A stretch of 43,846 bases of DNA. Source: Porphyromonadaceae bacterium UBA7555. GTDB lineage: Bacteria > Bacteroidota > Bacteroidia > Bacteroidales > Muribaculaceae. The translations under genes were made by a program, and so were the position numbers. The stretch is taken from contig DLLT01000015.1 of NCBI GenBank assembly GCA_002478045.1, forward strand, positions 1-43,846, in the 5' to 3' direction. Positions 15,276 through 24,866 of the stretch are shown here, piece after piece; position 1 is the first letter of the stretch; each line of letters starts with the position of its first letter. A model generated the notes under the pieces. That model ran no database searches, was not told the DNA's origin, and was given only the letters and a program-made list of their open reading frames with translations.

Positions 15276-18155
15276 CTACTTGACGATGACCTTGGCGGTG
15301 GCGGTGCCGGCACGTACAACGTATACGCCCGGGGCAACGGCCACGGTGGCATCGGCCACGGAGACTCCGGTATAGACTGCCTTGCCGTCTACCGAATAGA
15401 TGGACAGTGACTGTCCGGCGTTGCCGCTTACGACGATGGCGCCGTCTACAACACTGATGGAAGCATCAGTGTCCGCGATGATGTCGTTGACACCCGCGCC
15501 GGGGATAAAGAGTACGTTCAGATCCGGGTCTATCGAGGTAGCGGCATAACCGAAGACGGCATCGGTCTTCTCCGGGTCAAGGGTGTATTCCGGGTCATCT
15601 ACTTCATCATTGTTGTCGAAGCGAGTATTGAGCGGTGACTCGGTCACACCATAAGTACCACGGAAGGATACGCCATCGAGGTTGGTCCCGCTTCCGGTCT
15701 TGTAGACCATCACTACGAGATTCTTGCCGTTATACTCATACTCGTTTTGGAGCGCGAAGACCATAGCCTCGTCGCCTTCGTTGACATTGACGGTTCCGTC
15801 AAAGACCTTGGTAAGCTCGCCGACAGCTACGATACCGTCTTCGAGGTTGGCCTTATCGGTTTCGCCCAGCCATACGCGCATGGGTACATTGCTGTATCCG
15901 GTTTCGACGGCGTTGTAGGGGAAGGATATCATCGTGATTTTCTTGCCGGCGTTGAGGCCCAAATCCGTAGCATAATAGATGCTCTGGAATATCGACTGAT
16001 TGGCCATGAAAGTCGCCGGAGCTACATATACGCCTTCGGGAGACTCGGCGGCTATGGACACCATTTGGCTGCCGGCCGGCACGACGGTCAGGGCAAGTGA
16101 GGCCGTGGTGTTGTTGGACACATCTTCGTCTGCATCATAGAGCACATAAGCGTTGACGCTTACGGCCTTAGCCTCGGCGAAGGTGTATTGCAGTTTGACT
16201 TCGGCCGAGGCATTGCGTGCCAGCTCGGTGCCGTCGGCTGTAGCGAGGACTGTCCCCTCACCATCGCGCAGTTGCACTTTGTAGTTCGAAGCCGTATTGC
16301 GTCCCTTATTGGCGACCTTGACGGTATACTCTACAGCCTTATTCATAATGGGATATTGCTCGCCCTTGAGGGAAACGGCTGCCAAGTCGTTGGCTTTAGT
16401 CTCAACAGCGGTGACGGTGGCCACCCATCCGATACGACGATCCATAACGTCGCTGGTAAAGCGGAAAGTCAGGGCGCCGCTGTCGTTGGTGGCTTCGAGG
16501 TCTTTGAGGGCGGAGGGGACACCGCCTTCGCTGTTGAACTCGCCGATTTTGGGAGCGGCTTCATCCAAGCCGTTGTATATGATCAGGTAGTCGCCGAAGG
16601 AGTCTATCTCGAAATCGGTGAATTGGACGCGTATATAGCTGTTGGGATTGGCCGGCTTGATAGTCAGCAAATCGTTGGCATCGTTGGTGTAATATCCTTC
16701 GCCGCCGTTGTCATAGAATTTATATGTCTTGCCATCCTCGACTACGGCTACGGCATCGTCTTGGCCCATGACAATCCAGTCGGCGGGTTTGACCAGAACG
16801 GTGGGCGCTTCGGTGTACGCACCTTCGCCCTTGGCGTTGACGGCTGCAATGCTGTAGATGTAGCGTCCGTATCCGGGCTCGTCTTCATAAGAAGTCTGCT
16901 TGGAGTCGGAGACCTTGATTTCGGTCTGCTTCGACGAGCCGTAGGCACGGCGCTTGATGACGTATCCGGTGAGTTCGGCCGGGTCAAAGGCCCCGCCGTT
17001 GAGACCCTTGGTGGGGGCTGTCCAGGTCAGTACGGCCTTATTGTCACCCGAAGTGACATTAAACGAAGCCACGGCTGCCGGCACATCGGCACCGACTACA
17101 ACGTGTAGCGGGTCGGTGTCCACGCCGCCATCGCCTGCAGCATTGAAGGGCACGAGACTGTAGTCGTGACCGCCATCGGCCACATTATTATCAGTATATT
17201 CGGTGGCCGTAGCGTCTAAGGATGCCACTTGGGTGCCGTCGCGCAGCACCTTGATGCCGCCCAGCGAGGCCAAAGCATTGCCCTGTGCGTCCTTGACGGG
17301 AAGCGCCCATGTCAGCTTGACCGAGGCGCCCGAGACGGTGGCCTTACGATCGGTGACGCGGTCGGGTGCGCCCTTGGCTACATTGATATACGGTATCATC
17401 ATGGCGTTGACACTGTTGTACTCGCCATTGTAGTACACGTTGTTGATGCCCTTGGCCTTTCCGGTAGCGGTATCGATGGTGTACAGCCCGTAGCGGCCGT
17501 TGTTGTACCAGTAAAGCACGCCCGTGGAGTAGTCGAAGGCCATAGTCTGGTCGTAGGAGGCATTTGCCCCAAGTGCGCCCACCAAAGTGGCCTTACCGTC
17601 GGTCTTGCTGATTTTGTAGAAGTTGTCATCGGTACATACGGCATAAAGCTGACCTTGGAGGTCGCAGGCCAAGGCAATCATACTCAATTCGTTGCCGAGT
17701 AAGTCCTTGAATGCGCCGACTACTTTGACTGCACCGGTCTTGATGTCCAGCGTCGCCAGCGACCCATTGCCTTTGTATATGCCATAGACTTTGTCCGTGG
17801 TGTAGTCATAAGTCAGGTCTATGCACTTGGTGGAGGTCAAACTTATAGGGGTACGTTCGCCGGTCTCCATATCCAGGGTGCTGAAGCTCTCGATAGTGGA
17901 CTGCGTGCCGGGAAGCGTCACCTGCACATACCATTTGTAGTTGTAGTAGAAACCGCAGTAGCAGCTACCCTTGCCGGTCTGGTCGGCTATAAGTGTCACT
18001 CCGATAGGGTCTGTCGACGGATCCATTTTTATCGGTCCGGTCACCGAATGGTCGTTGCCGTACTGCCACGTCTGATACCCATAGATGACGGGGGCGGCCG
18101 AAGCGCCCAGTACGGCGATAGCGGCCATGGCCAATGTTGTGTAGAACTTTTTCAT
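15276..18155 (-). CDS. Secreted multidomain protein with FN3 and CUB-like domains and a T9SS sorting tail
   Basis: 959 residues from the ATG at 18155, which gives a clean signal peptide (MKKFYTTLAMAAIAVLGASA); the frame is open further upstream but without a better start. After it come a repeat region resembling a beta-propeller (about 25-260, with TLDIKTGAVKVVG and TIDTATGKAKG repeats), two fibronectin-III-like domains (about 264-358 and 360-460), a CUB-like domain (about 463-590, containing YLIIYNGLDEAAP), a CARDB-like Ig domain (about 594-700), an unassigned beta-rich region, and a C-terminal sorting domain (about 890-959; SIYSVDGKAVYTG and APGVYVVRAG). Such tails direct export and surface attachment through the type IX system. 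Binding target unknown. Transcribed alone. Confidence 0.88.
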   Translation of the reverse strand: MKKFYTTLAMAAIAVLGASAAPVIYGYQTWQYGNDHSVTGPIKMDPSTDPIGVTLIADQTGKGSCYCGFYYNYKWYVQVTLPGTQSTIESFSTLDMETGERTPISLTSTKCIDLTYDYTTDKVYGIYKGNGSLATLDIKTGAVKVVGAFKDLLGNELSMIALACDLQGQLYAVCTDDNFYKISKTDGKATLVGALGANASYDQTMAFDYSTGVLYWYNNGRYGLYTIDTATGKAKGINNVYYNGEYNSVNAMMIPYINVAKGAPDRVTDRKATVSGASVKLTWALPVKDAQGNALASLGGIKVLRDGTQVASLDATATEYTDNNVADGGHDYSLVPFNAAGDGGVDTDPLHVVVGADVPAAVASFNVTSGDNKAVLTWTAPTKGLNGGAFDPAELTGYVIKRRAYGSSKQTEIKVSDSKQTSYEDEPGYGRYIYSIAAVNAKGEGAYTEAPTVLVKPADWIVMGQDDAVAVVEDGKTYKFYDNGGEGYYTNDANDLLTIKPANPNSYIRVQFTDFEIDSFGDYLIIYNGLDEAAPKIGEFNSEGGVPSALKDLEATNDSGALTFRFTSDVMDRRIGWVATVTAVETKANDLAAVSLKGEQYPIMNKAVEYTVKVANKGRNTASNYKVQLRDGEGTVLATADGTELARNASAEVKLQYTFAEAKAVSVNAYVLYDADEDVSNNTTASLALTVVPAGSQMVSIAAESPEGVYVAPATFMANQSIFQSIYYATDLGLNAGKKITMISFPYNAVETGYSNVPMRVWLGETDKANLEDGIVAVGELTKVFDGTVNVNEGDEAMVFALQNEYEYNGKNLVVMVYKTGSGTNLDGVSFRGTYGVTESPLNTRFDNNDEVDDPEYTLDPEKTDAVFGYAATSIDPDLNVLFIPGAGVNDIIADTDASISVVDGAIVVSGNAGQSLSIYSVDGKAVYTGVSVADATVAVAPGVYVVRAGTATAKVIVK

Positions 18156-18234
18156 ACGTTCTTTGCTTAATGTGTAATTGATCATATATTTCCTCTTCTC
18201 GAGGAAAAGTACCTTTGGAATTTTTATCCGGCTG

Positions 18235-18242
18235 CAAATATA
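18235..18242 (-). promoter_or_regulatory. Probable -7 box for the secreted CUB/FN3 gene
   Basis: TATATTTG on the minus strand, about 80 nt upstream of the ATG at 18155. The nearest TTTG upstream (18262-18259) gives only 16 bp spacing, so the -33 assignment is weak. The 18156-18401 spacer is AT-rich near the promoter and holds no array. Confidence 0.45.
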
Positions 18243-18401
18243 CACATATTTTTTTAATCAAAATACAATATGCTATTAATTTTTTGCAAAAAATATCCTG
18301 CAATGCATATTGTCAGCCGCAAATCAGCCAAACACACCGCAAACGCAGGCAACTCCTATCACTTTGACAGCCATTGATGACCCCGCTCCACGACAGCGCC
18401 G

Positions 18402-19700
18402 CTACTTCCGGTGAAGGAAGCGGTAGCCGAAGCGCCGACAAGCAGCGCGTTCGAGGTCTTCGCGTGCCTCGGGAGCGGCGATGGCTATGAGTGCGCGGGC
18501 ACGCTGAGCACAGTCCTTGCCTTTGAGGAAGGCGGCGCCGTACTCGGTGACTACATACTGTGTCTGGAAGCGCGTGGTGACCACCCCGGCACCCTCGGTA
18601 AGCACGGGCTTAATCTTGGAAATACCCTTGCCGGAGGTTGCAGTCATGGCTATGAAGGTCTTGCCGCCCTCGGAGAGCGCCCCGCCGTACATGAAGTCGT
18701 GCTGTCCGCCCACACCGGAGAACAGGCGCGTACCTATCGAGTCGGCGCACACCTGACCGGTCAAGTCCACCTCGATGGCCGAATTGATGGACATCACCTT
18801 GGGATTTTGGCAAATGCGGAAGGGATGATTGGTCCACGCAACGTCCTTGAATATAATGTCTTGATTGTAGTCCATAAAGTCGTAAAGCGCTCGCGAGCCA
18901 AGCGCAAGACTGGCCACACTTTTTCCGGGCATGACCACCTTCAGGGAATTGTCTATCACTCCGCTTTGGATGAGCGGAAGTACGCCGTCGGTCATCGCCT
19001 CGGTGTGCAATCCAAGGTGTCGGTGGTCGCGCAATCGCCCGAGCACGGCATTGGGAATGCCGCCCACACCTATCTGCAGCGTGGCACCATCGGGTATCAA
19101 TTCGGCAATATACTGCCCGATACGGCGCTCTGCATCGGTAGGAACGGCCGTAGGTACCTCGACCAACGGATCGTCCACCTCGACGCACGCATCAAAGCGG
19201 CTGATATGTATGAGCGGGTCGCCGTAGGAGTACGGCATCTGCTTGTTGATCTGCGCTATAATGGTCTTGGAACACTCGACGGCCGAGAAAGCCAAGTCGG
19301 CCGAGACGCCGTAGCTGCAATAGCCGTCACGGTCGGGGGGCGAGACATTGAGCAGGGTGACATCCAGCGGCAGATAGCCCTCGCGGAACAGCGCCGGGAC
19401 TTCGCCGAGGAAGCATGGGATGATCTGCGCCTCGCCGCGGTCCACAGCCTTGCGTATACTATTACAAATGAACAGACTACGGGGGATGAATATGTCGCGG
19501 TACTCGGTCCGTGCATACGGAGCGTCACGGCGCCCCACGGCAAAGGCCGAGTACATCTCCACGCCTTCCAACTCGGCGTGACGCGCCGTAATGGCGTCAA
19601 GCAACACCTCCGGGATGGACGTGCTGCCCTGGATGAACACTCGGTCATGGCTCTTGATCAGTCGGGCCGCTTCGGCGGCTGTCATATAGTTGGCTCTCAT
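18402..19700 (-). CDS. Acetyl-CoA hydrolase/transferase (Cat1 / 4-hydroxybutyrate CoA-transferase-like)
   Basis: 432-residue family I-type CoA-transferase. It shows the TLQIGVGGIPNAVL glycine-rich CoA-binding motif and GLHTEAMTDG, where the glutamate fits the catalytic residue that forms the glutamyl-CoA thioester, plus SGKGISKIKPVL and a late VVTEYGAAFLKGKD segment. It moves CoA from an acyl-CoA to an acceptor acid such as acetate or succinate. Gene order (iorA, iorB, aminotransferase, this gene; 12-nt gap to the aminotransferase) suggests that it releases the aryl- or acyl-acetate made by IorAB as free acid while conserving CoA. True hydrolase activity is less likely. Confidence 0.85.
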   Translation of the reverse strand: MRANYMTAAEAARLIKSHDRVFIQGSTSIPEVLLDAITARHAELEGVEMYSAFAVGRRDAPYARTEYRDIFIPRSLFICNSIRKAVDRGEAQIIPCFLGEVPALFREGYLPLDVTLLNVSPPDRDGYCSYGVSADLAFSAVECSKTIIAQINKQMPYSYGDPLIHISRFDACVEVDDPLVEVPTAVPTDAERRIGQYIAELIPDGATLQIGVGGIPNAVLGRLRDHRHLGLHTEAMTDGVLPLIQSGVIDNSLKVVMPGKSVASLALGSRALYDFMDYNQDIIFKDVAWTNHPFRICQNPKVMSINSAIEVDLTGQVCADSIGTRLFSGVGGQHDFMYGGALSEGGKTFIAMTATSGKGISKIKPVLTEGAGVVTTRFQTQYVVTEYGAAFLKGKDCAQRARALIAIAAPEAREDLERAACRRFGYRFLHRK

Positions 19701-19712
19701 ATCTTCAGCACA

Positions 19713-21026
19713 TTATGTCAGTGGAAAGTTTCGATCGAAGGCGGCAAGGCGCTCTTCAAGGAGGGGATAGTCACTGTCGCGCACCATCGAAGTGCAGATG
19801 CGCAATCCCTGCTGCTCGCTGCCGGTGGTGCGCAGCGAGATGGCGGCGATACCGTAGTGGATAAGCTCGGCAAGCAAGTCATCGCCCGTGAAGCCCTTGC
19901 GCCCTATCGTGAAGAAAAATCCGTCGCTGACGTCTCGGTCGAGGTCCTTGTCATAGACGATATGGAAGCCGTTGCGCACGAATATCGACTTAAGCCGTTC
20001 GGCACGTGCGGCATACTCGCGGTTCTCGGTCACGAAATCGAGCCTGCCGTCACAGGCCGCCTTGTACATCGCCGCCAAGGCATATTGTGCCGAGTGGCTC
20101 ACGCCCGAGGACAAAGTATACAATATGGTGTGGATAAAGGCGCGCCCGGGAGTGCCCATACCGAGAGTCTTCTTAAGATGCGGATACTCACGGTCGAACA
20201 ACGCATCGGAGATGACCGCCGTGGCTACGCGCTCGCCGGCATAGCTGAAAATCTTTGAGGCCGACAGCAGCAGTATATAATTGTCGGAATATCGCGCTAC
20301 GGTGCTCTGGTACGGCGGCTCGTAGGGGCGGCCTATGTACGTGCGCGAGTCCATGCCCAGATAGGCAAGGTCCTCCAAAACAATTGTGTCGTGCTGCGTA
20401 GCCAAATGCCCGATACACTCCAACTCGCTCTCGGTGAAGCATATCCACGACGGATTATTGGGATTGGAGTATATGATTGCGGCGATATTACCACGGGCAA
20501 GACGGTGCTCGAGCTCCGTGCGCAGTTTCTCGCCGCGGAAGTCGTGAACATCGAAGGCTTCGACTTTGTAACCCAGAACCTTGGCTTGCAGCGGTTGCAC
20601 CGAAAAGCCCGGATTGATAAACAATATGGTGTCCTTACCGGCCTGCAAATGCGTCGTCAGAATAAACGAGGCAAAAGTGCCCATCATCGACCCCACGGTG
20701 GGGACGCAGCCCTCGGGCCTTACGTCTATGTCTAGAAAAGCCCTGACAAAACGCGATGCCTGCTGCTTGAGCTCGGCGATGCCGGCTATATTTGGATACC
20801 TATTGGCCACCCCGGCGTCAAGAGCCTGCTTCTGGGCCTCAATGCCTATGCGAGATGCCGGAAGCCCGGGCGACCCCAATTCGAGGTGTACAAACTTCCG
20901 CCCGGTAATCTTTTCCAGCTCCTCGGCTATGGCAAGGGTCTGACGAATGGTGGCATCGCCGGCACGCGTGATGTGCATCCGCTGCAACACCTCGCCTACG
21001 GTCTTTCGGTCAAAAGGGATTTTCAT
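19713..21026 (-). CDS. PLP-dependent aminotransferase, class I/II fold
   Basis: 437-residue fold-type I aminotransferase. Landmarks are HLELGSPGLPAS, VGSMMGTFASF, YSNPNNPSW, LEDLAYLGMDSR and the Schiff-base lysine in LLSASKIFSYAGER. The start at 21026 lies 8 nt downstream of iorB; a longer frame to 21053 overlaps iorB and is less likely. Sitting between indolepyruvate oxidoreductase and a CoA-transferase, it is the natural supplier of 2-oxo acids (indole-, phenyl- or hydroxyphenyl-pyruvate) from amino acids, but amino-acid specificity cannot be read from the sequence. Confidence 0.88.
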   Translation of the reverse strand: MKIPFDRKTVGEVLQRMHITRAGDATIRQTLAIAEELEKITGRKFVHLELGSPGLPASRIGIEAQKQALDAGVANRYPNIAGIAELKQQASRFVRAFLDIDVRPEGCVPTVGSMMGTFASFILTTHLQAGKDTILFINPGFSVQPLQAKVLGYKVEAFDVHDFRGEKLRTELEHRLARGNIAAIIYSNPNNPSWICFTESELECIGHLATQHDTIVLEDLAYLGMDSRTYIGRPYEPPYQSTVARYSDNYILLLSASKIFSYAGERVATAVISDALFDREYPHLKKTLGMGTPGRAFIHTILYTLSSGVSHSAQYALAAMYKAACDGRLDFVTENREYAARAERLKSIFVRNGFHIVYDKDLDRDVSDGFFFTIGRKGFTGDDLLAELIHYGIAAISLRTTGSEQQGLRICTSMVRDSDYPLLEERLAAFDRNFPLT

Positions 21027-21033
21027 ACGCTTA

Positions 21034-21621
21034 CTATTTATGAATATGCGCATTAGCCACCTCGAGTCCCGCGCGGAAGGCCTTGAGGTTCATCTCGATG
21101 ATGGCGTCTCCCTTGCGGGCAAACACCGAGCGTATGCCATCTTCGATTTTGGCTATATCTATGCCAAGGAAGGGCGAGGCGGCACCCAGCAATACGATAT
21201 TGGCGGCGCGAGGCGAAGCGGCCTCACTCGCTATCGCGGCCACATCGAGCGTCACATAGTGTGGCAGCGCTTCGATGCTGTGTATCAGCGCATCAAGGTC
21301 GGGATAGTCGGGAATATTGACAAAAGGTACGGTATTCGTAATCACCCATCCGTCCTTCTTGAGATATGGCAGGTAGCGCATAGCCTCCATAGGCTCGAGC
21401 GAGATGATAAGGTCGGCCTTGCCCAAGGGTATGAGGTCGGACGCTATGGGCGACGAGCTGATGCGCAGATTGGACTGTACATCGCCGCCGCGCTGGCTCA
21501 TGCCGTGCACCTCGGCCTGCTTGATATAGAGATTGTCGTTGATAGCGGCTGCACCGATTATCGTGGCTATCGAGAGAATGCCTTGGCCTCCCACTCCCGA
21601 AAGTATTATGTCTGTATTCAT
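21034..21621 (-). CDS. iorB: Indolepyruvate:ferredoxin oxidoreductase, beta subunit
   Basis: 195-residue subunit of the 2-oxoacid:acceptor oxidoreductase gamma type. It starts with the typical ILSGVGGQGILSIATIIG, followed by EVHGMSQRGGDVQSNLRI. It works with IorA to convert aryl-pyruvates plus CoA to aryl-acetyl-CoA and CO2, reducing ferredoxin. It follows iorA by 9 nt, and the aminotransferase follows it by 7 nt, so all belong to one operon. Full length for the family. Confidence 0.95.
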   Translation of the reverse strand: MNTDIILSGVGGQGILSIATIIGAAAINDNLYIKQAEVHGMSQRGGDVQSNLRISSSPIASDLIPLGKADLIISLEPMEAMRYLPYLKKDGWVITNTVPFVNIPDYPDLDALIHSIEALPHYVTLDVAAIASEAASPRAANIVLLGAASPFLGIDIAKIEDGIRSVFARKGDAIIEMNLKAFRAGLEVANAHIHK

Positions 21622-21630
21622 GGCGTACTT

Positions 21631-23229
21631 CTATTTATCGGTTTTCTTGGCGTGACGGCGAGCGGTCTGTATGCACTCGCGGCGCGGCACGATGACACTC
21701 ACGCCGTGGAACTCAATCTCCTTTCTTATAACATCTTCCATCTCAGCCTTATTCTTAGGCAGCGGGACGACGGTGCGCACGTGCTCGGGAGCGACGCCTA
21801 TGCCGAGGCAAATGCTCTCGATGCGGCCCGTTCCGGCCGAGTCCTGACCTCCGGTCATTCCGGTGGTGAGGTTGTCGGAGATAATAATCACTATATCGGA
21901 ATTGCAGTTGACGGCATCCAGCAACCCGGTCATGCCCGAATGGGTGAAGGTCGAATCGCCGATGACGGCCACCGACGGCCACTGCCCGGCATCGGCAGCT
22001 CCCTTGGCCATCGTAATCGAGGCACCCATATCCACCACGGAGTGCAGCGCCTGATACGGCGGCAGATAGCCCAGCGTATAGCAGCCTATATCGCCGAAGA
22101 CGCGCGCATTGGCGTACTCGCCCAGGACGTTGTTTAGCGCCGTATACATATCGCGGTGCCCGCAGCCCTGACACAGCGCCGGCGGACGCGGCATCACCAG
22201 CTCGGAGGGCGGAAAGACCTCTTCGTCTTTGAGCCCGAGGGCGGCGGCGATATTATCGGGGGTCAGCTCGCCGGTGCGAGGTACGGCTCCCGAAAGACGC
22301 CCTTCGATGCGGACGCTCTGCTCCAAGACGCCGCGCAGCATCTCTTCGACCACGGGCTGGCCGTCTTCAAGCACAAGCAGGGACTTGCACTCGGCGGCAA
22401 GACGCCTTACGGCCTGCACCGGCAGCGGATATTGCGAGACTTTCAGCACAGGATACGGACACCCGTCCTTGAAGTGCTCCATCAAGTAATTATACGCTAT
22501 GCCGCAGGCTATTACGCCTAACGACTTGTCCGGGCCATCGATATACTTATTATACTTTGACTCCTCGGATTCGCGTTCAAAATCCTTATGCATCCCGACC
22601 AGTCTGTCATTGCGCCGACGTGCCACAGCCGGTAGCAACACCCATTCCTTGGGATTGTCGGGATAGTGCAGCTCATTGGGTTCGGCGACATCTCCGGTGG
22701 CGACTACGGCTCGCGAGTGGGCCATACGTGTCACTATGCGTAGCAGCACAGGCACTTTGTAGCGCTCGGACATACCGAAAGCGTCTTTCATCATATCGTA
22801 AGCCTCCTGCTGCGAAGATGGCTCGAGTACGGGCACCATAGCAAATTTGCCGTAGAAACGCGAGTCCTGCTCGTTTTGTGACGAGTGCATCGACGGGTCA
22901 TCGGCCGCCACCACGACAAGCCCGCCGTTGGTGCCGGTCATCGCCGAATTCACAAAGGCATCGGCACAGACATTCATACCTACATGCTTCATACACACCA
23001 TGGCACGCTTGCCCATATAGGACATTCCGAGGGCCTCCTCCATGGCGGTCTTCTCATTGGCCGACCAACGACAATGAATACCCCGAACCCGGGCCAACGC
23101 GTCGCCCTGCACATACTCGGTGATCTCGGTCGACGGCGTTCCGGGATACGCATAGCACCCCGAAAGTCCGGCATGTACGGCGCCCAAGGCTATAGCCTCG
23201 TCGCCCAGCAGCAATCGTTTCTCACTCAT
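21631..23229 (-). CDS. iorA: Indolepyruvate:ferredoxin oxidoreductase, alpha subunit (short form)
   Basis: 532-residue thiamine-diphosphate subunit. The N-terminal half has LLLGDEAIALGAVHAG and YPGTPSTEITEY (pyrimidine-binding domain). The C-terminal half has CQGCGHRDMYTALN, a GDIGCYTLG motif and the ThDP/Mg segment IGDSTFTHSGMTGLLDAV...ISDN. It ends at RRECIQTARRHAKKTDK. The C-terminal two-cluster ferredoxin domain found in archaeal IorA (about 640 residues) is absent, a shorter form I recall from Bacteroidales, so electrons must leave through another path. First gene of a four-gene operon for oxidative degradation of aromatic (or related) amino acids. Confidence 0.95.
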   Translation of the reverse strand: MSEKRLLLGDEAIALGAVHAGLSGCYAYPGTPSTEITEYVQGDALARVRGIHCRWSANEKTAMEEALGMSYMGKRAMVCMKHVGMNVCADAFVNSAMTGTNGGLVVVAADDPSMHSSQNEQDSRFYGKFAMVPVLEPSSQQEAYDMMKDAFGMSERYKVPVLLRIVTRMAHSRAVVATGDVAEPNELHYPDNPKEWVLLPAVARRRNDRLVGMHKDFERESEESKYNKYIDGPDKSLGVIACGIAYNYLMEHFKDGCPYPVLKVSQYPLPVQAVRRLAAECKSLLVLEDGQPVVEEMLRGVLEQSVRIEGRLSGAVPRTGELTPDNIAAALGLKDEEVFPPSELVMPRPPALCQGCGHRDMYTALNNVLGEYANARVFGDIGCYTLGYLPPYQALHSVVDMGASITMAKGAADAGQWPSVAVIGDSTFTHSGMTGLLDAVNCNSDIVIIISDNLTTGMTGGQDSAGTGRIESICLGIGVAPEHVRTVVPLPKNKAEMEDVIRKEIEFHGVSVIVPRRECIQTARRHAKKTDK

Positions 23230-23342
23230 AAGGTTAATAGTGTTTTTATATTATGGTTTCTGTTTCCTTGTGTTTGATGGCTTCGTAAGGCCGCTGCTAT
23301 ACCGCAGCTCGGACGGTGATTTCACCCTATCGTCCTATACGG

Positions 23343-23369
23343 CAAAGATAGCACTTTTGCATCACGCAA
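23343..23369 (-). promoter_or_regulatory. Probable promoter of the iorA operon
   Basis: Minus-strand -7 box TATCTTTG at 23350-23343, with a partial -33 (TTG, 23369-23367) at a short spacing of about 16 bp. The leader would be about 105 nt and contains a small GC-rich palindrome (GCTGCTATACCGCAGC, about 23292-23307). Confidence 0.5.
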
Positions 23370-23778
23370 TCGACACACCGACGCACTTTTTTTCGGGTCT
23401 TTATCCATCACCGCGCCCGATGCAAAAACCATTCTGTCAACTTGATACGACACTATTCGCCACCCGTGCCGCCGTTCGCTCGCTCATCCAAACATATTGC
23501 CACCGAAGCGCCCGACATTCCCATAATTTCGTCCACCGCAAAAAAAATCCCTTGTCCCTCAAAAAAACGTGCAACAAGTCCACCGACGTGCCAAACGCCG
23601 ACTACGCCCGAAGCCACGACAACCCTAAACGGATAATCCTTCGAATAAATCTATGGCATTTGTCGTCATCCCGGTCATATCAACCCTCGAAAGCAGCATC
23701 GCGAATTTTATAATATTTCGTTTTTGACGCGATCCGACGGTCAATATTCTACAAATATATCGGAAGCATACGTTGACG
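23370..23778. other. Intergenic stretch with no recognisable feature
   Basis: About 400 bases between the iorA promoter and the end of the polysaccharide polymerase gene. Short open frames exist on both strands, but none has a promoter, a family motif or the local codon pattern. No tandem array is present here, unlike the spacers at 1.5-15 kb. I also see no convincing terminator for the polymerase gene. Confidence 0.5.
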
Positions 23779-24864
23779 TTATATGATATACGCAATCAGT
23801 ATCGTCAGGGAAAGCGTGGCCGCTACCGCAATATTTTGGTTTGCGAACAACCGCGCACGGCACAGCGGCAGCATCAGCAATATCGGAGTCAGACACCATG
23901 ACAGATAGGCGAAGCGGTCGGTGAAGAACGCGCCTATCACCAATAGCCATACGGAGTTGGCAATGATATATGTGCAATAGATGTGCTTATACATCCCGTC
24001 CTTGAACTTCTTGACATATATATAATACCACCCCACCACGATGGGCAAGAGTGAATACGCAACAAAATCCCAACGGAAACCCTTCTTAAGCAAGTCTACA
24101 GCTGCGGAATTGAACCCGACTTGCTTCGAAATCTGCGTCTCAAGGTACTTGGCACGCTCATCCGTCACCAAATCGGCGAGCATATCTTGCACCTTACTGC
24201 CCATTCCGAAGGACAACAGCAGACACAGACACCACAACGCCAAACACCATTTGGGATTCTTGATGACAAAAGCCAGGCCGAAGGCACATACTGTCAATGC
24301 CACCGAGAAGTGTATATTGATTGCTATAAGCACCAAAACTCCCGCCCAAATACGGCTGCGCGAATACATCGCTATAGCCAATATTGCCGTCGAAATGGCC
24401 ATACCGGCACGCAGGGTATTCACGCCGTACGCAATAAAAAACGAGCTACACATTATCATTACCAGTAGCGTAGCTTGCGCCCGACCTCGTGTCATAATGC
24501 GGCAGGCCAGCCAGTAAGCTCCTACATACCACGCCGCTATCAGCCCGAAATACCCGCCCAACGGCAACCCCGTGGCTCGAACCACATCGGTGAAGAACGT
24601 AAAAAACGGGTCATTGGCATATCGCGTACTCTGGCCCATATAGGTATACGAATACACCACGTGGTCGTTCCACCAACTATTTAAGTTTATATCAAGCAAA
24701 CCACACGAAATTGAAAAATATACGCATAAAAAGACGCATAGTAAGGGTGAATTAATACACCGGTTTCTGCTTAATGAAATAATGACAATAATCCATCCTA
24801 TACAGCTGATTACTGTCTTCAATAAGCTAACCTGACCTATATAGACTATATCGCCACCGTACAT
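23779..24864 (-). CDS. EpsG/Wzy-like polysaccharide polymerase
   Basis: Polytopic membrane protein of 361 residues with about ten hydrophobic segments. The family hallmark region reads SSFFIAYGVNTLRAGMAISTA (shown across the helix-loop-helix that carries the N..R pair). An earlier YANDPFFTFF segment after the second loop is also typical of EpsG. Such proteins are thought to polymerise lipid-linked repeat units of exopolysaccharide. It is the last gene of a leftward operon with an acyltransferase (2-nt gap) and a glycosyltransferase. Base composition is visibly more AT-rich than the flanking genes, as is usual for exchanged polysaccharide genes. Confidence 0.82.
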   Translation of the reverse strand: MYGGDIVYIGQVSLLKTVISCIGWIIVIISLSRNRCINSPLLCVFLCVYFSISCGLLDINLNSWWNDHVVYSYTYMGQSTRYANDPFFTFFTDVVRATGLPLGGYFGLIAAWYVGAYWLACRIMTRGRAQATLLVMIMCSSFFIAYGVNTLRAGMAISTAILAIAMYSRSRIWAGVLVLIAINIHFSVALTVCAFGLAFVIKNPKWCLALWCLCLLLSFGMGSKVQDMLADLVTDERAKYLETQISKQVGFNSAAVDLLKKGFRWDFVAYSLLPIVVGWYYIYVKKFKDGMYKHIYCTYIIANSVWLLVIGAFFTDRFAYLSWCLTPILLMLPLCRARLFANQNIAVAATLSLTILIAYII

Positions 24865-24866
24865 GA

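Noticed and set aside
15276..18245. Longer start (18245) for the secreted CUB/FN3 protein
   Set aside because: The added 30 residues (MYICSRIKIPKV...) would hide the signal peptide and begin upstream of the predicted transcription start; ATG 18155 gives a clean signal sequence.
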